Shown here piece by piece: positions 60,217 to 64,000 of a stretch of 64,000 nt of DNA. The notes beneath the pieces are model-generated. The model saw only the letters and a program-made list of their open reading frames with translations. It searched no databases and was not told where the DNA came from. Made by a program: the position numbers and the translations under genes. Each line of letters starts with the position of its first letter. The stretch's first letter is position 1. Origin of the DNA: Hyphomicrobiales bacterium (GTDB lineage: Bacteria; Pseudomonadota; Alphaproteobacteria; Rhizobiales; Methyloligellaceae); assembly GCA_028280515.1 (NCBI GenBank), contig JANQLP010000077.1, forward strand, positions 25,337 to 89,336, read 5' to 3'.

Positions 60217-60777
60217 ATGGGAATGAAGATGGCGGGTCGCCTAACAACTGAAATTCCATCTGGATTGGATCGGGCTCTGCGTTGGGTCGATCGCCTGAGC
60301 ACGTTTGCCGGATGGACCGCCGGTCTCGCTTTGCTTGGCCTGCTTGTACTGATGCTGTCGGAGGTGTTCGCGCGCAATCTGCTTGGCGCCAGCATCCCGA
60401 TAGCATGGGATTATTCGGCCTATCTGATGGGTGCGGTGTTCTTTTTGGCTGCGGCTAGCGCGCTCAAGCACGGTATCCATGTCCGCGTAACCCTGCTCAA
60501 CGAAGCACTGCCGAAGTCAATGGCACACAAGGTGAAATTGCTGGCAACGGTTCTGGCCTTCGCCATCGCCTGTTATGTTTGCTTCGCCCTCGGCGATCAG
60601 GCGTACCAGTCTTTCAAGCGCGGCGCGAAATCGTTTTCGGTTGTTGCAACACCGCTTTGGATTCCGCAACTGGTGTTTCTGACCGGCAGTGTGATCTTTG
60701 CCTTCCAACTTATGGTCCGCGCTATCCGGATCGGATTCGGCGCCGAGGCCGAAACAAGTACAGCGGACCATATCTGA
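60217..60777 (+). CDS. TRAP transporter small permease (DctQ family)
   Basis: 186 residues, four membrane segments, with 'SIPIAWDYSAYLMGAVFFLAAASALKHGIHVRV' (DctQ family hallmark). Three in-frame ATGs (60217, 60223 and 60229) cannot be separated. The 105-base gap from the DctP gene contains no clear hairpin. Confidence 0.85.
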   Translation: MGMKMAGRLTTEIPSGLDRALRWVDRLSTFAGWTAGLALLGLLVLMLSEVFARNLLGASIPIAWDYSAYLMGAVFFLAAASALKHGIHVRVTLLNEALPKSMAHKVKLLATVLAFAIACYVCFALGDQAYQSFKRGAKSFSVVATPLWIPQLVFLTGSVIFAFQLMVRAIRIGFGAEAETSTADHI

Positions 60778-60778
60778 A

Positions 60779-62083
60779 GTGGGCAAGGTACTAATCGCCG
60801 TATTGGTTCTGCTTCTGGGCTTGCTCGGTATCGGAGTCTGGGTTGCGCTTGGCCTGATAGGCGTGGGGGTTGGCTCGCTGGCCATCTTCAAGCCGCTATT
60901 GCCGGTCTACAAGCTGCTGGCCCAGCAGGTGTGGAATGTCGCAACCAGCAAGGAGATACTCGCGTTACCCCTGTTCATCCTGATGGCGGAGATTCTGTTC
61001 CGGACGCGTCTTTCGGAATCGCTCTTCTCGGGTCTTGCGCCTTGGACACATCGCATTCCCGGCCGCATGAGCCATATCACGGTCTTGGCAAGCACTTTGT
61101 TTGCAGCCGTGTCGGGTTCATCGGCGGCCACGACGGCCACGGTCGGTAGGATCACCGCGACCGAACTTCTCAGTCGCGGTTATGACCGGCGGATGGTTTT
61201 GGGCTCATTGGCCGGCTCGGGGACTCTCGGATTCCTCATCCCTCCCAGCGTCATCATGATCATTTATGGCGTGCTTGCCGAAGAATCGATCCTGAAGCTC
61301 TTCCTCGCGGGCGTCATTCCCGGCGTTCTTCTGGCGGGATCTTACATGGCCTATCTCGGCACGATGTCGATCCTGAAACCGTCCGTTGTCGGCTCGCCGC
61401 CACCGCCAATGACCCTTGGCGAACGCTTTGCCGCGCTGTTCAATCTGCTACCGGTCCTGTTGCTGATCCTTTGTGTCATCGGTTCGATGTATGGCGGAAT
61501 TGCCAGCCCGACCGAAGCGGCAGCGGTCGGTGTCCTTGGCTCGCTTGTGATTGGCGTCTTCCAGCGGACGATAACGATAAAAAACCTCTGCGAGGCCTTC
61601 CTCCAGGCCAGTCGCACGATCTCGATGATCGGGTTGATCATCATTGGCGCGGTGTTCCTGTCGGTTGCGCTTGGCTACCTCGGCGTGCCGCGTTTCGTTG
61701 CCGGGGTGATCAAGCCGCTGGAGCTTTCGCCATTCATGCTGATCGTTGTCTTGATCATCTTCTATGGCCTCCTTGGTTGCGTGATGGAGGGCATGTCTGC
61801 CATCGTCATGACGCTCTCCATCACCCTGCCACTGGTATTGGACGCGGGTTACGACAAGGTCTGGTTCGGTGTCTTCATCGTTCTCGTCGTCGAAATGGCG
61901 CAAATCACCCCACCGGTCGGGTTTAACCTGTTCGTGATTCAGGGACTGACGGGAGATAGCATCTCATCGATCGCGCGGGCGGCTCTTCCATTTTTCCTGA
62001 TCATGGTGGTTTTGACGGTCGTCCTCGCAGTCTTCCCCGAACTCGCAACTTGGTTGCCCGAGACGATTAAGCTTCGGGGCTAA
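60779..62083 (+). CDS. TRAP transporter large permease (DctM family)
   Basis: 434 residues, about twelve membrane segments, 'LPLFILMAEILFRTRLSESLFSGLAPWTHRIPGRM' and 'AAVSGSSAATTATVGRITATELLSRGYDRRM', 'FLIPPSVIMIIYGVLAEES' and 'QITPPVGFNLFVIQGLTGDS', the standard DctM blocks. Start GTG 60779, one base after the DctQ stop; the frame extends upstream but only into DctQ. Couples uptake to the sodium gradient. Confidence 0.9.
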   Translation: MGKVLIAVLVLLLGLLGIGVWVALGLIGVGVGSLAIFKPLLPVYKLLAQQVWNVATSKEILALPLFILMAEILFRTRLSESLFSGLAPWTHRIPGRMSHITVLASTLFAAVSGSSAATTATVGRITATELLSRGYDRRMVLGSLAGSGTLGFLIPPSVIMIIYGVLAEESILKLFLAGVIPGVLLAGSYMAYLGTMSILKPSVVGSPPPPMTLGERFAALFNLLPVLLLILCVIGSMYGGIASPTEAAAVGVLGSLVIGVFQRTITIKNLCEAFLQASRTISMIGLIIIGAVFLSVALGYLGVPRFVAGVIKPLELSPFMLIVVLIIFYGLLGCVMEGMSAIVMTLSITLPLVLDAGYDKVWFGVFIVLVVEMAQITPPVGFNLFVIQGLTGDSISSIARAALPFFLIMVVLTVVLAVFPELATWLPETIKLRG

Positions 62084-62084
62084 A

Positions 62085-62816
62085 ATGCCGAAAAAAGCGT
62101 ATCCACGGTTTTTGCAGGCCGCTGATCAGGGGGTCATCATCGAGTTTGGAGAGACGGTCGACCCGGTGGTGAACCGGCAGGTGATCAGCCTTGATCAGGA
62201 CCTCGCCCGGCAGCCCGTCGACGGTGTCCTGGAAACCATCCCGACCTATCGTTCGCTGTTCATTCGCTATGATCCGATACGGCGAAGTTCGGCCAGTCTG
62301 ATCGATGAATTGCAATGCCGCATCACCGAGGAACTCAGCGATGAAGTTGAAAGACGTTTGTGGACAGTGCCGGCATTCTATGGGGGAGAAGCCGGACTGG
62401 ACCTGGAGGATGTAGCCAGAGTCCACGGGCTTTCGGTTGACGAAGTCACAGCCCTGCACAGCAACGCCCGTTACCGCGTTTACATGATCGGGTTCATGCC
62501 AGGTTTTGCCTATCTCGGCGGCTTACCCGATGCAATCCATACGTCGAGACTCACCAATCCGCGCCCCTTGTGTCCCGCCGGCGCGATCTCAATTGGCGGC
62601 ATGCAAAGCGCGATCAACTCGGTGGCGAGTCCTAGCGGTTGGCGCTTGATTGGCCGAACGCCACTGCGACTGTTCGATCCGAAGCGCGAGCCGGCCATCC
62701 TGCTTCGCGCTGGTGATGAAGTTCAGTTCGAATGCATCTCCGAAGACGAAGCCGCGCGGTTGGATGCGCTGACGGAGGCGGGCGAGGTTACGGCAAGCTG
62801 CGAGGAACTGCGATGA
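62085..62816 (+). CDS. pxpB: 5-oxoprolinase subunit B (PxpB, KipI-like)
   Basis: 243 residues: 'LQAADQGVIIEFGETVDPVVNRQV', 'FIRYDP', 'VHSIx-like' region 'LHSNARYRVYMIGFMPGFAYLGGLP', 'RPLCPAGAISIGGMQSAINSVASPSGWRLIGRTPLRLFDP' (read in short pieces), all typical of the allophanate-hydrolase subunit 1 domain. It starts one base after the DctM stop, so the transporter and the enzyme are co-transcribed. Confidence 0.9.
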   Translation: MPKKAYPRFLQAADQGVIIEFGETVDPVVNRQVISLDQDLARQPVDGVLETIPTYRSLFIRYDPIRRSSASLIDELQCRITEELSDEVERRLWTVPAFYGGEAGLDLEDVARVHGLSVDEVTALHSNARYRVYMIGFMPGFAYLGGLPDAIHTSRLTNPRPLCPAGAISIGGMQSAINSVASPSGWRLIGRTPLRLFDPKREPAILLRAGDEVQFECISEDEAARLDALTEAGEVTASCEELR

Positions 62817-63865
62817 GTCGGCTGCAGGTATTGTCCTGCGGACCAGCGACAATGGTTCAGGACGCCGGCCGGATCGGAGCCCAGAGGTTTGGTGTTTCGG
62901 AATCGGGTGTAATGGACGTCGATGCATATCGCATTGCGAACGCGTTGGTTTCGGCAGATGAGAATGCGGCAGTTATTGAGTTCGCAGGGACCGGCGGGAA
63001 GTTCAGCACAGATGAGCGGACACTGGTCGCCTTTACAGGTGCATCGTGCCGGATCGATGTCGACGGAACTCCGCGAGAACCATGGACGAGCTTCTGGCTC
63101 GAATCCGGCGTCACACTTTCCATTGGTCCGCTGCGCGAGGCTGCTTACGGATTTCTTGCACTTGGTCAGGGAGTCGGCGTGCCACCTGTCCTGGGATCAC
63201 GATCCACCCATAGCCGCTCGGCTGTTGGCGGATATCAGGGGCGGTCACTGCAGTGCGGCGACACGTTGCCATTCATACCGTCCAGGGCCGGCGAATCCGC
63301 CCGCCGCCTGACCGAGGTGCCGAAACGGAAAGCCGATCCGATCCGCGTTGTTGCAGGTCCGCAGGACGACTACTTCGACGCGGAAACCTGGGAGCTTTTT
63401 CTGAGTGCGTCCTTCACGGTCACGGTACGCAAGGATCGGATGGGGATGATCCTAGATGGGCCAGAACTCAAGCATGCGAAAGGTAGCAATATCGTGTCCG
63501 ATGCCATTGCGTTCGGCTCAGTTCAGGTTCCGGGATCCGGCAGACCGATCATTCTCCTGGCTGATCGTCAGTCAACCGGCGGGTATCCGAAGATTGCGAC
63601 CGTGATTTCCTGTGATCTGGGTCGACTCGCACAGACCCTTCCCGGCGACGAAATTCGTTTCGAGTTGGTCGGCATAGAGGAAGCGGAAGAGCTGGCGAGA
63701 ACTGCACGGTCCCGGCTCGACACCCTGACCGGCAATCTTGAGGCTGTTCCCAGCTACATCGATCTCTCATCGGCACGGCTGCTGGGACTGAATCTTGTCG
63801 GTGGCGTGTGCGATGCAACGGCGAAAGAGGACCGTGGCGGCAAAGCCTCTTTCGATATTGTATGA
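62813..63865 (+). CDS. pxpC: 5-oxoprolinase subunit C (PxpC, KipA-like)
   Basis: 350 residues of the allophanate-hydrolase subunit 2 domain: 'MVQDAGRIGAQRFGVSESGVMD', 'FTGASCRIDVDG', 'RVVAGPQDDYF', 'VRKDRMGMILDGPEL' and 'ILLADRQSTGGYPKIATVISCDLGRLAQTLPGD'. ATG overlaps the pxpB stop (ATGA). Completes PxpABC together with the divergent pxpA gene. Confidence 0.92.
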   Translation: MSRLQVLSCGPATMVQDAGRIGAQRFGVSESGVMDVDAYRIANALVSADENAAVIEFAGTGGKFSTDERTLVAFTGASCRIDVDGTPREPWTSFWLESGVTLSIGPLREAAYGFLALGQGVGVPPVLGSRSTHSRSAVGGYQGRSLQCGDTLPFIPSRAGESARRLTEVPKRKADPIRVVAGPQDDYFDAETWELFLSASFTVTVRKDRMGMILDGPELKHAKGSNIVSDAIAFGSVQVPGSGRPIILLADRQSTGGYPKIATVISCDLGRLAQTLPGDEIRFELVGIEEAEELARTARSRLDTLTGNLEAVPSYIDLSSARLLGLNLVGGVCDATAKEDRGGKASFDIV

Positions 63866-63866
63866 A

Positions 63867-63879
63867 GTTTGGTATACCG
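63867..63879. promoter_or_regulatory. Candidate GntR operator before the regulator gene
   Basis: GTTTGGTATACCG, exact reverse complement of the site at 59020-59032. It lies 5 bases before the ATG of the regulator gene, where binding would block transcription or translation initiation, suggesting autoregulation. Confidence 0.65.
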
Positions 63880-63884
63880 TTGGC

Positions 63885-64000
63885 ATGCCAAGAAAAGCGG
63901 ACAAGATCGCCAAACCGGCGCAGCGTCACTCACCGCGTTCCTCCGTTTCACATGATGCTGAGGTTGGCCGCGCCGCCCGTGCGCACTCGGAGATACTCGA
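63885..64000 (+). CDS. Start of a probable GntR-family regulator (cut by window end)
   Basis: 38 codons from ATG 63885, open to the window edge. The end of the visible part 'GRAARAHSEIL' resembles the first helix of a GntR winged-HTH domain, preceded by a basic low-complexity tail. Too little is visible to be sure. A GntR-type operator immediately before it and its copy in front of the TRAP operon support the call. Confidence 0.55.
   Translation, partial: MPRKADKIAKPAQRHSPRSSVSHDAEVGRAARAHSEIL

Noticed and set aside
1..64000. CRISPR array, tRNA, rRNA, insertion sequence or prophage
   Set aside because: I looked for spaced direct repeats, transposase or integrase motifs and tRNA-like cloverleaf ends and found none that hold up.

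Overview
The window is about 64 kb of moderately GC-rich DNA, densely coded and with no rRNA, tRNA, IS element or CRISPR array that I can see. The protein types point to an alphaproteobacterium, probably Hyphomicrobiales or a relative. These include the FdxA and NfuA types, GcvA-like LysR regulators, a CYP199-like P450, several ABC/TRAP uptake systems and an archaeal-type CbiZ. The content is accessory metabolism: at least five separate uptake-plus-catabolism modules, each with its own transporter class and most with their own regulator.

Layout. (1) 1-4707: corrinoid uptake and salvage, with the end of a TonB receptor, a BtuF/BtuC/BtuD-like ABC transporter, the cobinamide amidohydrolase CbiZ and a DUF1289-type Cys protein. 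(2) 4974-8439: two LysR regulators and a MmgE/PrpD enzyme on the opposite strand. (3) 8782-30027: a long plus-strand catabolic cluster. It holds a DppBCDF-like peptide/opine transporter with its binding protein 10.6 kb downstream, a tandem pair of PuuE/NodB-fold deacetylases (the second without its metal ligands) and a PanE-like reductase. It also holds an old-yellow-enzyme oxidoreductase, a CYP199-like P450 with its [2Fe-2S] ferredoxin and FAD ferredoxin reductase, an ADP-forming acyl-CoA synthetase, a 3-hydroxyacyl-CoA dehydrogenase, two SDRs, a flavin-reductase-domain protein, a C45-type acyltransferase and an acyl-CoA dehydrogenase. (4) 30187-38681: a minus-strand operon behind a divergent TetR gene, with a BMP-family binding protein, a NupOPQ-like ABC transporter, a third PuuE-like hydrolase, an arginase-family ureohydrolase and an alpha/beta hydrolase.

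(5) 38858-49993: two minus-strand operons either side of a LacI-type regulator. One encodes a TauABC/SsuABC-like transporter (with two permeases), an isocitrate-lyase-family enzyme and a DUF6282-like hydrolase. The other encodes LeuC/LeuD-like hydro-lyase subunits, a lambda-crystallin-type dehydrogenase and a HisD/HpsN-like dehydrogenase. The same 12-base motif, centred on AACGTT, lies upstream of both operons, so they are probably one regulon and one pathway. (6) 50285-56500: an Fe-S/redox island with a frameshifted thiD remnant, YjbQ, NfuA, a type II NADH dehydrogenase, a Cys-rich MarR regulator, an Rrf2 regulator, an orphan SdhB and FdxA. The MarR and Rrf2 genes diverge from back-to-back promoters that share a dyad operator array. 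(7) 56713-64000: an M20 carbamoylase/hydantoinase-type amidohydrolase, then PxpA, a DctPQM TRAP transporter, PxpB, PxpC and the start of a GntR regulator. An identical 13-base GGTATACC operator lies in front of the TRAP operon and in front of the regulator.

Functional calls rest on reading translated sequence by eye. Substrates are inferred from family and context and are uncertain except for corrinoid and 5-oxoproline.
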